This document shows, one piece after another, positions 52,616 to 61,464 of a stretch of 64,000 bases of DNA. Both the position numbers and the translations under genes were made by a program. The first letter of the stretch is position 1. Every line of letters begins with the position of its first letter. The notes beneath the pieces are model-generated. The model did not search any database and was not told the DNA's origin. It saw only the letters and a program-made list of their open reading frames with translations. Origin of the DNA: Mycolicibacter acidiphilus (lineage in GTDB: Bacteria; Actinomycetota; Actinomycetes; Mycobacteriales; Mycobacteriaceae); assembly GCF_018455725.1 (NCBI RefSeq), contig NZ_JAHCLR010000008.1, forward strand, positions 1 to 64,000. The letters run 5' to 3'.

Positions 52616-54031
52616 GTGAAACGACTCAGCGGGTGGGACGCGATCCTGCTGTACAGCGAGACGCCGAATGTGCACATGCACACGCTGAAGATCGCGGTCA
52701 TCGAGTTGGACGCCGACCGGCAGGGCTTCGACATCGACGCCTTCCGCCGGGTCATCCACAGCCGGCTCTACAAGCTCGACCCGTTCCGCTACCAGCTGGT
52801 GGACATCCCCGGAAAGTTCCACCACCCGATGTGGCGGGAGAACTGCGAAGTCGACCTGAACTACCACATCCGGCCGTGGACGGTGGCGGCCCCGGGCGGA
52901 CGCCGGCAACTCGACGAGGCGATCGGCGAGATCGCGAGCACCGCACTGGACCGCAGCCGTCCGCTGTGGGAGCTGTACCTGGTCGACGGCCTGGCGAACA
53001 ACCGGATCGCGGTGGTCGGAAAGATCCACCATGCGCTGGCCGACGGCGTCGCCTCGGCGAACCTGATGGCGCGCGGGATGGATCTGACCGCGGACCCGCA
53101 GGCCGGCCAGGACAGCTACCGGACCGATGCGGCGCCGACGGCGGGGGAGCTGGTCTGGTCGGCGTTCCGCGACCACCTGCGCCAGGTCGGCCGGATCCCG
53201 GCCACCGTCGGCTACACCGCACAGGGGATGCGACGGGTGCGCCGCAGCAGCCGGAAGCTCTCCCAGCTGACCCAGCCGTTCACCCCGCCGCCGACTTTCA
53301 TGAATCACCGGGTCACCGCCGAGCGCCGGTTCGCCACCGCCACCCTGGCGCTGGCCGACGTCAAGGCGACCGGTAAGGCGCTGGGGGTGACGATCAACGA
53401 CATGGTGCTGGCGATCTCCGCGGGCGCCCTGCGCAAGCTGTCGCTGCGCTACGACGGGCACGCCGACCATCCGCTGCTGGCATCGGTGCCGATGAGCTAC
53501 GACTTCTCCCCGGACCGGATCTCCGGCAACAAGTTCTCCGGGGTGCTGGTGGCGCTGCCGGTCGACGTCGACGACGCGCTGGAGCGGGTCCGGAAGGCCA
53601 AGGAGGCGGCCAACCTCGGCAAGGAGGGGTACGAGCTGCTCGGGCCGGAACTGGTCAGCAAATGGGCCGCGTACCTGCCGCCGAAGGCCGCCGAGTCGAT
53701 GTTCGAGAAGCTCGACGCCCTCGACGGGCAGAACAAGGTGCTCAACCTCAACATCTCGAATGTTCCGGGGCCGCGGGAGCGGGGCCGGGTCGGCGGTGCA
53801 CTGGTCACCGAGATCTACTCGGTGGGACCGCTGACCGCCGGCAGCGGGGTGAACATCACCGTGTGGAGCTACGTCGACCAGCTCAACATCTCGGTGCTCA
53901 CCGACACCGCCACCGTCGACGACCCGCATGAGATCACCACGGCCATGGTCGAGGAGTTCGTCGCGATCCGGGCGGCCGCCGGGCTGCCCGCGGAGCTGAC
54001 GGACGTGCCGACGGCGATGGCGCCGGCCTAG
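52616..54031 (+). CDS. Wax ester synthase/diacylglycerol acyltransferase (Rv0221 type)
   Basis: 471 residues, full WS/DGAT length. The catalytic motif HHxxxDG is at residues 138-144 (HHALADG); the conserved C-terminal NISNVPGP block is present. It esterifies diacylglycerol or fatty alcohol with acyl-CoA to store triacylglycerol or wax. Start GTG at 52616. Downstream of lipC and probably co-transcribed, so lipid storage and mobilisation genes are grouped. Confidence 0.93.
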   Translation: MKRLSGWDAILLYSETPNVHMHTLKIAVIELDADRQGFDIDAFRRVIHSRLYKLDPFRYQLVDIPGKFHHPMWRENCEVDLNYHIRPWTVAAPGGRRQLDEAIGEIASTALDRSRPLWELYLVDGLANNRIAVVGKIHHALADGVASANLMARGMDLTADPQAGQDSYRTDAAPTAGELVWSAFRDHLRQVGRIPATVGYTAQGMRRVRRSSRKLSQLTQPFTPPPTFMNHRVTAERRFATATLALADVKATGKALGVTINDMVLAISAGALRKLSLRYDGHADHPLLASVPMSYDFSPDRISGNKFSGVLVALPVDVDDALERVRKAKEAANLGKEGYELLGPELVSKWAAYLPPKAAESMFEKLDALDGQNKVLNLNISNVPGPRERGRVGGALVTEIYSVGPLTAGSGVNITVWSYVDQLNISVLTDTATVDDPHEITTAMVEEFVAIRAAAGLPAELTDVPTAMAPA

Positions 54032-54037
54032 TTCCGG

Positions 54038-54256
54038 TCAGTCTGTTCCGACGACGGGTTCCCAGTCGAGCGGCACGCTGATCCGCTGAGGGCTGTAGCG
54101 CTGACCGCACCGGGCGCAGGCCGGGGCGGTGAAGACGGCGATCTTGTGGGTCGCATCGCCCTCGTCGTACTCGGTGAACTTCCAGTCGACACCCTGCCGG
54201 CACCGTGCCGTGCAGCGCGATTGGAGCTTCGTCGGAAGACCCTTGTAATCGCTCAT
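54038..54256 (-). CDS. Small protein with paired cysteines
   Basis: 72 residues, not recognised. Two cysteine pairs (CTARC and CARC, with a following GQRY) could form a zinc-binding site. The protein is otherwise basic with an acidic stretch in the middle. ATG at 54256 with AAGGTG 5 nt upstream. It is convergent with the WS/DGAT gene (6 bp gap) and divergent from the MTB12-like gene, so it is a real single-gene unit by layout. Confidence 0.65.
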   Translation of the reverse strand: MSDYKGLPTKLQSRCTARCRQGVDWKFTEYDEGDATHKIAVFTAPACARCGQRYSPQRISVPLDWEPVVGTD

Positions 54257-54310
54257 GGATCACCTTTGTACCCTGCGGGGACCAGGCGCTGCGTCGAGGG
54301 GGGTTTCGTG

Positions 54311-54823
54311 ATGATCGGAAGCGTTCGCCGCCGGGCCGCCGGTGCGGCCGTCCTGCTTTCCGCAGTGTTCGGCCCGGTCGCCGCTCAGGCCGAGCCGGAT
54401 CCGCCGCCGGCGCCCACCCCGACCGTCGATCAGGTGCTCGCCGACCTGGCCCGGATCACCGACCCGGCCGTGGGGTGGCAGGAGAAGACCGACGTCGTCG
54501 AACCCGGGTTCGCCCCGGATGAGGGTGCGAAGATCGACGACCACCTGAACCGGCTGAACGCGCACGGCTACATCCCGTTCACGTTCGTCGTCACCGACAT
54601 CCAGCCGGCGCCGAACGACTACGCCGGGTCCACGGTCTCCATCCCGCACCGCCCCTGGACGCCGCCCGGTCCGATCGTGCTGGTGAAACAGGGTGAGCAG
54701 TGGAAGGTCACCCACGACACCGCGATGACGATGCTCAACGCGATCTGGGGCAACGTGAACGGCGGTGGTGGCGGCGGATCGTTCAACCCCATGCAGCCGG
54801 GCACCAGCGGGATGATGCACTAG
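54311..54823 (+). CDS. MTB12/CFP-2-like secreted antigen, paralogue 2
   Basis: 170 residues: signal peptide (about 1-28), Pro-rich mature N-terminus, then an MTB12-like domain with PGFAPDEGAKIDDHLNRL, FVVTDIQPAP and VKQGEQWKVTHDTAM. Ends in a Gly-rich tail (GGGGGG) and GTSGMMH. The closest relative visible here is the protein at 22800-23324; that one has two cysteines, this one none. GTG at 54308 is an alternative start. Function unknown. Confidence 0.82.
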   Translation: MIGSVRRRAAGAAVLLSAVFGPVAAQAEPDPPPAPTPTVDQVLADLARITDPAVGWQEKTDVVEPGFAPDEGAKIDDHLNRLNAHGYIPFTFVVTDIQPAPNDYAGSTVSIPHRPWTPPGPIVLVKQGEQWKVTHDTAMTMLNAIWGNVNGGGGGGSFNPMQPGTSGMMH

Positions 54824-54977
54824 CGCCGTAACTCGACGCGAGCGAGAAGCGCGGTGACCGCTCCGCGATGATGCCGCGGCGCCGGTGCCCGAAGTGCCCG
54901 GCACGCTGCCACGTCGAACCCGGCGCGGGCCGCCGCCCCCCGGCGACGACCCGCCCCCGTTCCGAGGACAGCAGTCC

Positions 54978-55733
54978 TCACGACGGCCCGGCCCGCAACG
55001 CCTGCTCGACTGCGGAGGCAACGCCCTTGCGCCACGGTTCGCCATGCCCGGGCAGCATGATCTCGGCTCCGGTGTCGGCGACCGCAGACAGGGAGGCCAA
55101 TGCGGTGGCACTGTCGGCCGTCGCGGCACCGGCGATGATCTGCGGACCGACACGTCCGGCGTAGAAGTTGAGCGTGACGAGCGTGTCGCCGGAGATGACG
55201 GTGTTGCGGTCGGGCAGGTGGAAAACGCAACTCCCGGGTGTGTGTCCAGGGGTGAAGATCACCCGGGGCTGGCCGGGCACGTCCAGAACTGCGCCGTCCT
55301 CGAAGGTGGTGGTGTCGGCGATTCCCGGGACGAAGAACGCGCCCGCTGCCACGATCTTGGCCAAGTGCGGCAACGCCTTCGGGTAGCGCACCGGGTATGG
55401 AAGCCGACTGTGCTCATGCTGGTACTGGCCGGGATGCGCGGCGAGGAAGCGGTCACCGGTATGCACCCAGACCGGTACCCCCCATGTGCGGTGGGCGCGC
55501 CGGGCGAAGCCGATGTGATCGAAATGGGCGTGCGTCAGGATGATCGCCCGCACATCGCGGGGGGAACGGCCGAGCTCGGTGAGTGCCGCCAGCAGATGCC
55601 GGTACGTCGACGGCAGTCCCGCGTCGACGACGGTGATCCCGGTGCCGTCCTCGATCAGGTAGAGGTTCGTCGATGCGTGCTCCAACCGGTGTACGCCGTC
55701 GGCTGCGTTGCGCTCGAACTTGGCTTGAAACAT
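54978..55733 (-). CDS. Metallo-beta-lactamase fold hydrolase
   Basis: 251 residues. The metal motif THAHFDHIG (HxHxDH) is followed by the ligands in PGHTPGS, SGDTLV and LPGHGEPW, giving a complete binuclear site. This group includes glyoxalase II- and lactonase-like enzymes; substrate unknown. ATG at 55733 with AGGAGA 7 nt upstream. It lies 39 bp downstream of the cyanase gene on the same strand, perhaps as part of one transcript. Confidence 0.87.
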   Translation of the reverse strand: MFQAKFERNAADGVHRLEHASTNLYLIEDGTGITVVDAGLPSTYRHLLAALTELGRSPRDVRAIILTHAHFDHIGFARRAHRTWGVPVWVHTGDRFLAAHPGQYQHEHSRLPYPVRYPKALPHLAKIVAAGAFFVPGIADTTTFEDGAVLDVPGQPRVIFTPGHTPGSCVFHLPDRNTVISGDTLVTLNFYAGRVGPQIIAGAATADSATALASLSAVADTGAEIMLPGHGEPWRKGVASAVEQALRAGPS

Positions 55734-55772
55734 CGTGGTATCTCCTATCCGGGGTTGCGGTCGATGTGGGGG

Positions 55773-56243
55773 TCAGAACGGTTTGACGGGCAGGTACTTG
55801 CCGTCGAGGGTGATGACGGCGCGCTCGCCCCCATCCGGGTCGGCGACCTTGGCGACACTGAGCTTGAAGTTGATCGCGCTGATGATGCCGTCGCCGAACT
55901 CCTCGTGGATCAAGGCCTTCAGGGTGGTGCCGTAGACCTGCACCATCTCGTAGAAGCGGTAAATGGTCGGATCGGTCGGCACACCCCCGGGGATGCTCCC
56001 GCGCACCGGAACGGTCTGCAGCAAGGCGGCCGCGTCGGCGTCGAGGCCGAGCAGTTCGGCGACCGCCTCGGCCGCCGCCGGGGGCAGTGGGTGCTGGCCG
56101 AGGATCGCGGCGGTGGTGAACGCCACCTACAGGCCGGCCGCGTCCGCGATCTGCTGCCAGGTCAGGTCCCTGGCGATTTTGGCCGCGGTCGCGGTGACGG
56201 CGAGAGACTGCCGGGCGGCGGGATCCAACTGTGCGTGCACCAT
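55773..56243 (-). pseudogene. cynS: Cyanase gene with one in-frame amber codon
   Basis: Cyanase turns cyanate and bicarbonate into ammonia and CO2. Ignoring the stop, the frame gives exactly 156 positions, the length of E. coli CynS, with catalytic Arg96, Glu99 and Ser122 at the same numbers and the ending [13 protein letters not shown]. Codon 39 is TAG (56127-56129) in the loop after AAGL, where E. coli has Ala39. There is no frameshift or deletion. ATG at 56243 has AAGGAG 10 nt upstream. A GTG right after the stop could start a 117-residue protein lacking the N-terminal helical part. The product is probably absent unless the amber is read through. cynR is divergent and intact. Confidence 0.88.
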
Positions 56244-56328
56244 GATGTATTCACTCCTTAGCTTCGGTTTAGCTGCGTGGTCGACGGTCCGGAACGTCAC
56301 TATCCACACTGCGTGACCTTGGGGTATA

Positions 56329-56341
56329 AAGTCGAAGACTT
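56329..56341. promoter_or_regulatory. CynR operator candidate
   Basis: AAGTC-GAA-GACTT, a perfect 5-bp inverted repeat in an AT-rich stretch, 41 nt upstream of the cynR start and 86 nt upstream of cynS. LysR-family regulators bind such interrupted palindromes between divergent genes. Confidence 0.5.
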
Positions 56342-56381
56342 ACTCGCCATGAATACGATTGCTTTCGCCTATGGTTGTGTC

Positions 56382-57278
56382 ATGGCCATCGAGTTGCGCC
56401 ACCTGCACTACCTGCTCGCGGTAGCCGAACACGGAAACTTCACCCGTGCCGCCGAGGATCTGCACCTGTCTCAGCCGACGCTCTCCCAGCAGATCAGGCA
56501 GCTGGAACGGTTCGTCGGTCTGCCGCTGCTGGATCGCAGCGGGCGGACGGTGCGGTTGACCGACGCGGGAGAGGTGTACGCCCGGCATGGCCGCCGCATG
56601 CTGAGCGAACTCGCGGCTGCCGAACACGCCGTGCAGGACGTGACCGATCTGTCCCGCGGCCATCTGCGGTTGGCGGTGACCCCGACGTTCACGACCTATC
56701 TGGTCGGACCGCTGATCGCGGACATGCACACGCGGCATCCCGGCATATCGTTCGACCTGACCGAGACGACGCAGGACCGCATCGAAGTGCAGCTGCTCGC
56801 CGACGAGATCGACCTGGGCATCGCGTTCGCCCCGGCTCGGCTGCCCGGTCTGGACGTGACTGCGCTGTACGCCGAAACCCTCAGTCTCGTCGTCGCCGCC
56901 GGCGGTTCACCCACCGATCGGCCGATCCCGGTTCAGGACCTCGCCCGGCGTGACGTCGCCCTGCTCACCGTCGACTTCGCCACCCGCGGCCACATCGACG
57001 CCTACCTGTTGGACAACCAGGTCCGCCCCCGGACCGTGTTCGAGGCCAACTCCGCGCAAGCGGTCATCGAGATCGTCCAGCGCACCGCGCTGGGAACGAT
57101 CCTGCCGGATGCGATCACCCACGACCACCACGGTCTCGACCGGATCGCGCTCGAACCCGCGCTGACCCGCACGGTCATGCTGATGCGACGGGACGGTGCC
57201 TATCACAGCAGCGCCAGCCAGGCGTTCACCGAGCTGACCACCGAGTGGGTTCGCGCGCGCGGGTATCCCGCGCCCTGA
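56382..57278 (+). CDS. cynR: LysR-type regulator CynR
   Basis: 298 residues. N-terminal winged helix: LRHLHYLLAVAEHGNFTRAA, then LSQPTLSQQIRQLERFVGLPLLDRSGR. The C-terminal LysR substrate-binding domain starts near 90. It is clearly similar to E. coli CynR (HYLLAVAEHGNFTRAA, LRLAVTPTFT.YLVGPLIAD). Start ATG at 56382 is at the family position; an upstream ATG at 56349 would add 11 residues. It should activate the divergent cynS in response to cyanate, although that gene is interrupted here. Confidence 0.92.
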   Translation: MAIELRHLHYLLAVAEHGNFTRAAEDLHLSQPTLSQQIRQLERFVGLPLLDRSGRTVRLTDAGEVYARHGRRMLSELAAAEHAVQDVTDLSRGHLRLAVTPTFTTYLVGPLIADMHTRHPGISFDLTETTQDRIEVQLLADEIDLGIAFAPARLPGLDVTALYAETLSLVVAAGGSPTDRPIPVQDLARRDVALLTVDFATRGHIDAYLLDNQVRPRTVFEANSAQAVIEIVQRTALGTILPDAITHDHHGLDRIALEPALTRTVMLMRRDGAYHSSASQAFTELTTEWVRARGYPAP

Positions 57279-57288
57279 CCTGTGCCGG

Positions 57289-58923
57289 TCAGCGGGCCGT
57301 CATCGCCTGCAACTCCCGGCGCAGCACCTTGCCGGTGTTGTTGCGCGGCAACGCATCCAGCACGGTGATGTCGCGCGGCACCTTGTAGTTGGCCAGGTTG
57401 TCGCGGACGTGGGTCTTCAACTGCTCCGGGGTGGTGTCGGCGTCGGGGTTCAGTACGACGAACGCCACCAGGCGCTGCCCGTAGGCCGCGTCGTCCACAC
57501 CGAGCACGGCGGCCTCGGCGACGGCGTCGTGCGCGATCAGCACCTTCTCCGTCTCGATCGGGTAGACGTTCTCCCCGCCGGAGACGATCATCTCGTCGTC
57601 GCGGCCGACCACGAAAAGCCGTCCGGTGGCGTCGAAGTAGCCCAGGTCGCCCGACGCCATGAAGCCGTCGTGGAACGCCTTCGAGTCGCCGCCGGTGTAA
57701 CCGTCGAACTGCGAGGAGTTGCGCACGAAGATCTGCCCGGTGACCCCGGCGGGCACCTCGGCGAAATCGCCGTCCAGGATGCGGATCTCGGTTCCCGGCG
57801 CCGGCTTGCCGGCGGTGTCGGGGGCGTAACGCAGGTCCGCCGGGGTGGCCAGCGCGATCATGCCGGCTTCGGTCGCGTTGTAGTTGTTGTAGATCACGTC
57901 GCCGAACCGGTCCATGAACGACGTGACGACGTCCGGGCGCATCCGCGAACCCGACGCGGTCGCGAATCGCAATGCGTGGCAGGAATATTCGTCGAGAACT
58001 GAACCCGGCAGGTCCATGATCCGGTCGAACATCACCGGCACCACGCACAGGCCGGTGGCGTCGTGGCCGTCGACCAGGGCCAGGGTGGCCGCCGGGTCGA
58101 ACTTGCGGCGGGTCACCACCGTGCAGGCCATCGTCAGTGCCAGCGCCAACTGGGAGAACCCCCAGGCGTGGAACATCGGTGCCGCGATCACCACGGATTC
58201 CTCGGTGTGCCACGGGATCCGGTCGAACATCGCCTTGAGGTCGGCGACCCCGCCACCGCCGCGCCCGGAACGCCGCGCCCCCTTCGGAGTGCCGGTGGTG
58301 CCCGACGTCAGCATCACCAGTCGGCCGGCGCGCTCCGCCCGGGCGGGCCGGCGCCCGGTGTTGCCGTCGATCAGGTCGTCCAGCGTCAGCCCGGTGGCCC
58401 CGTCGTCGGTCCAGGCCACCACCCGGATGCAGTCGTCCCGCTCGACCAGCGCCAGATCGACTGCGGCACTGAACTCCTCGTCGTAGACGATCAGGTCTAC
58501 GCCTTCGCGGGCCACCACCTCGGCCAGTGCCGGGCCGGCGAAGCTGGTGTTGAGCAGCAGCACGTCGGCGCCGATCCGGTTCGCCGCGGCCAGCGCCTCG
58601 ATGAAGCCGCGGTGGTTGCGGCACATCAGGCCGATCGCCCGCGGGGTGCGGCCGGACAGTCGCTGCAGGCCGGAAGCCAGTGCGTCGCACCGCCGGTCGA
58701 GTTCGGCGTAGGTCAGCGTGCCCAACTCGTCGACCACCGCCGGCTGAGCCGGGCAGCGCCGGGCGGCCATCGCGATCCCGGTCGTGGTGGTGCCGCCCTC
58801 CCGGGCCGCCGCCGCGGCGATCCGCAGGTACTTGTCCGGGCGCAGCGGCGCGAGCAGCCCGACCCGGGTGAACGTCTCCAGCATGGAGCCCACCGCGACC
58901 AGGCGGTCGAGTCCGAAATCCAC
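57289..58923 (-). CDS. fadD12: Long-chain fatty acid CoA ligase (FadD12 type)
   Basis: 544-residue ANL-superfamily acyl-CoA synthetase. The AMP-binding P-loop is LTSGTTGTPKG, followed by NNYNATEAG (A5-like), GDLGYFDATG (A7), GRDDEMIVSGGENVYP (A8) and LPRNNTGKVLRR (A10, with the catalytic Lys). It activates fatty acids to acyl-CoA. Start GTG at 58923, 4 bp past the acyltransferase stop. The pair corresponds to Rv1428c-Rv1427c in my recall, making this fadD12. Transcribed from the KstR-type promoter at 59765. Confidence 0.9.
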   Translation of the reverse strand: MDFGLDRLVAVGSMLETFTRVGLLAPLRPDKYLRIAAAAAREGGTTTTGIAMAARRCPAQPAVVDELGTLTYAELDRRCDALASGLQRLSGRTPRAIGLMCRNHRGFIEALAAANRIGADVLLLNTSFAGPALAEVVAREGVDLIVYDEEFSAAVDLALVERDDCIRVVAWTDDGATGLTLDDLIDGNTGRRPARAERAGRLVMLTSGTTGTPKGARRSGRGGGGVADLKAMFDRIPWHTEESVVIAAPMFHAWGFSQLALALTMACTVVTRRKFDPAATLALVDGHDATGLCVVPVMFDRIMDLPGSVLDEYSCHALRFATASGSRMRPDVVTSFMDRFGDVIYNNYNATEAGMIALATPADLRYAPDTAGKPAPGTEIRILDGDFAEVPAGVTGQIFVRNSSQFDGYTGGDSKAFHDGFMASGDLGYFDATGRLFVVGRDDEMIVSGGENVYPIETEKVLIAHDAVAEAAVLGVDDAAYGQRLVAFVVLNPDADTTPEQLKTHVRDNLANYKVPRDITVLDALPRNNTGKVLRRELQAMTAR

Positions 58924-58927
58924 GGTG

Positions 58928-59749
58928 TCAGCCGATGATCGGGAAGCGGCGCTCGGCGGCCAGCTTGTCCAGTGCGGCCTGCATCACCGAGCGCACGTGC
59001 GCGTCGACCTCGTCGATGTCGGGGTCCTCGCCGAACTGCGCGACGATGTCGATCGGCTCGCAGACCTGCATGACGATCTTGGTGGGCAGCGGCAGGTTCA
59101 GCGGCAGCACCGCTGAGAGCCCGAACGGGAACCCGAACGAGATCGGCATGATCTTGGCGCGCATCGCCTTGTCCAGCCCCAGGAACTTGGCCAGGCCGGT
59201 GCCGCGGGACAGGTAGAACTGGCTCTCCTGCCCGCCGATCCCGACCGTCGGCACGATCGGCACGCCGGCATTGATCGCGGCCCGGACGTACCCCTTGCGG
59301 CCGTCGAAATCGATGGTGTTCTCGCTCAGCGTGGGCCGATAGGCGTCGTAGTCGCCGCCGGGGAACACCACCACCACGCCGCCGGAGCGCAGCGCCTCGT
59401 CGGCGTTCTCGTGGTTGGCCGGGATGAAACCGGTCTTGGTGAAGAAGTCCGCGGTCAGCCCGGTGAACAGGATGTCGTGGCTGAGCGTGTAGATCGGCCG
59501 GTCGTAGCCGAACTTGCCGTAGAAACCGGTCGCGAACACCGGGATGTCCATCGCGAACATGCCGCCGGAGTGATTGGACACCACCAGGGCGCCGCCGTTG
59601 GGGAAGGACTCCAGGCCGCGCACCTCGGAGCGGTGATAGCCCTTGATCAGCGGCCGCAGGAAACTCATCACCTTCTCGGTCAGGCCCGGATCCCACTTGG
59701 TGATCGGCCTGGGCACCTCATCTGACCAGTCGTTATCCGGCGTGTCCAC
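58928..59749 (-). CDS. Lysophospholipid acyltransferase-family protein
   Basis: 273 residues, PlsC/hemolysin-like acyltransferase fold. The acceptor motif is SNHSGGMFAMD, a variant of NHx4D with wider spacing; FPGGDYDAYRP is the second block. No signal peptide but hydrophobic patches suggest membrane association. It may transfer the acyl group made by the downstream FadD. Start GTG at 59749 with AGGGGG 7 nt upstream. First gene of the operon. Confidence 0.87.
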   Translation of the reverse strand: MDTPDNDWSDEVPRPITKWDPGLTEKVMSFLRPLIKGYHRSEVRGLESFPNGGALVVSNHSGGMFAMDIPVFATGFYGKFGYDRPIYTLSHDILFTGLTADFFTKTGFIPANHENADEALRSGGVVVVFPGGDYDAYRPTLSENTIDFDGRKGYVRAAINAGVPIVPTVGIGGQESQFYLSRGTGLAKFLGLDKAMRAKIMPISFGFPFGLSAVLPLNLPLPTKIVMQVCEPIDIVAQFGEDPDIDEVDAHVRSVMQAALDKLAAERRFPIIG

Positions 59750-59764
59750 GACATCCCCCTAAAT

Positions 59765-59778
59765 TGGAACGTGTTCTA
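59765..59778. promoter_or_regulatory. KstR-type operator
   Basis: TGGAACGTGTTCTA matches the KstR consensus TNNAACNNGTTNNA at every fixed position. It lies 16 nt upstream of the acyltransferase GTG and 51 nt upstream of the echA1 GTG, so it could control both operons. KstR represses cholesterol and steroid catabolic genes and is released by 3-oxo-cholestenoyl-CoA-type ligands. Confidence 0.85.
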
Positions 59779-59828
59779 GTTTTACCCATGCTACCGCCCC
59801 GATGGGCCTGGTCGATACCATCGGCGGG

Positions 59829-60620
59829 GTGAGCGACGAATCCACCGCCAAAGCCCCCGAGAAATCGGAAGTCCTGACCGAGCAGCTCGGCCGCATCCTG
59901 ATCATCACGATCAACCGCCCCGAGGCCAAGAACGCGGTCAACGCCGCGGTCAGCCACGGTCTGGCCGCCGCGATGGACCAACTCGACGAGGACCCCGGTC
60001 TGTCGGTCGGCATCCTGATCGGCGCCGGCGGAACGTTCTGCGCCGGCATGGACCTCAAGGCGTTCGCCAAGGGGGAGAACGTCGTGGTCCCCGGCCGCGG
60101 CCTCGGCTTCACCGACCGGCCGCCGCTCAAGCCGCTGATCGCCGCGGTGGAGGGCTACGCGCTGGCCGGCGGCACCGAACTGGCGCTGGCCGCGGACATG
60201 ATCGTCGCCGCCAGTGACGCGGTGTTCGGCCTGCCCGAGGTCAAGCGGGGCCTGGTCGCCGCCGGCGGCGGGCTGCTGCGGCTGCCGCAGCGCATCCCGG
60301 CCGCGATCGCCATGGAACTCGCGCTGACCGGCGAGAGTCTGTCCGCGGTGCGAGCCCACGCACTGGGCATGGTGAACCTGGTCGCCGAGCACGAGACGGT
60401 GCGCAACACCGCGATCATGCTGGCCGAGAAGATCACCGCCAACGGACCGCTCGCGGTGGCCGCCACCAAGCGGATCATCACCGAGTCGCGGGCCTGGAGC
60501 CCGGCGGAGGCGTTCACCGAGCAGATGAAGATCGCCGGCCCGGTCTTCGGATCCAAGGACGCCCGGGAGGGCGCGACGGCCTTCGCCGAGAAGCGCGCCC
60601 CGAACTGGACCGCCAGCTAG
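59829..60620 (+). CDS. echA1: Enoyl-CoA hydratase/isomerase EchA1
   Basis: 263-residue crotonase. CoA-binding oxyanion loops GAGGTFCAGMDLKAF and AVEGYALAGGTELALA and the PEVKRGLVAAGG region are complete. Length agrees with EchA1 (Rv0222). I chose the GTG at 59829 (SDESTAKAPEK) over an ATG at 59802, as it matches the expected N-terminus. It hydrates enoyl-CoA during beta-oxidation, consistent with the KstR-type box upstream and neighbouring fadD and fadE genes. Confidence 0.88.
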   Translation: MSDESTAKAPEKSEVLTEQLGRILIITINRPEAKNAVNAAVSHGLAAAMDQLDEDPGLSVGILIGAGGTFCAGMDLKAFAKGENVVVPGRGLGFTDRPPLKPLIAAVEGYALAGGTELALAADMIVAASDAVFGLPEVKRGLVAAGGGLLRLPQRIPAAIAMELALTGESLSAVRAHALGMVNLVAEHETVRNTAIMLAEKITANGPLAVAATKRIITESRAWSPAEAFTEQMKIAGPVFGSKDAREGATAFAEKRAPNWTAS

Positions 60621-60625
60621 CGGGT

Positions 60626-61464
60626 CCCGCCATCGACCTGACGGCGTACTTCGACCGCGTCGCCTACCGCGGTTCCACCGAGCCGACGTTGGCGACGCTG
60701 GCGGACCTGGTGACCGCGCACACCCGGCACATCCCGTTCGAGAACCTCGACCCGGTGCTGGGTGTGCCGGTGGTGGACCTGAGCCCGGAGGCGCTCACCG
60801 CCAAACTGGTGAACCGCCGGCGCGGCGGGTACTGCTACGAGCAGAACAACCTATGCGCTACGTGCTCACCGACCTGGGGTTCGACGTCGACCCGCTGGGC
60901 GCCCGGGTGGTGTGGATGCGTCCCGACGGTGTGGACGGCCCGCTGCACGCCGAGACCCACCTGACGCTGGCGGTGCGGATTCCTGGCGACGAGCAGCCGT
61001 ACCTGGTCGACGTCGGCTTCGGCGGTCAGACGCTGACGTCGCCGATCCGACTGGTGGCGGGCGTCGAGCAGGAGACCGAGCGCGAGCCGTTCCGGATCCG
61101 TGAGCACGGAGCCTGGCTGGTGCTGGAGTCGCTGGTCGGCCGGACCTGGCGGCCGCTGTACCTGTTCGACCTGCGGCCGCGGCCGCTGATCGATATGCAG
61201 GTCGGCAGCTGGTACGTCTCGACGTACCCGGAGTCGCAGTTCGTCGTCGGGCTCAGCGCGGCGATGGTCACCGACGACGCCCGGCGCAATCTGCGCGGCC
61301 GCAACCTGACCGTGCACCACCGCGACGGCGGCACCGAACGAGTGCGTTTCGACGGTGCAGATGCCGCCGGGCAGGTGCTCACGGAGCTCACCGACGGGTT
61401 CGGCATCGACCTGGCCGGTCTCGGCGACGTCGAAGCCCGGGTGGCCGAGGTGCTGGACCGATGA
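60626..61464 (+). pseudogene. nat: Arylamine N-acetyltransferase with a frameshift
   Basis: Two adjacent frames together give a full mycobacterial NAT. The first part (DLTAYFDRVAYRGSTEP, IPFENLDPVLG, RRGGYCYEQNN) carries the catalytic Cys at 60833-60835 (position 70). The second part begins RYVLTDLGFDVD and has the His in AETHLTL and Asp in LVDVGFGGQT. One base is missing near 60852 (CT-ATG where CTG-ATG is expected). The expected start position (before AIDLT) has no ATG, GTG or TTG, but CCC GCC ATC. Mycobacterial NAT acetylates arylamines such as isoniazid and is linked to cholesterol catabolism. A sequencing error in a run of similar bases cannot be excluded for the frameshift. Confidence 0.87.

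Noticed and set aside
56127-56129. Pyrrolysine or selenocysteine decoding of the cynS amber
   Set aside because: Neither system is known in mycobacteria for TAG, and no special element is visible; a mutation is simpler.
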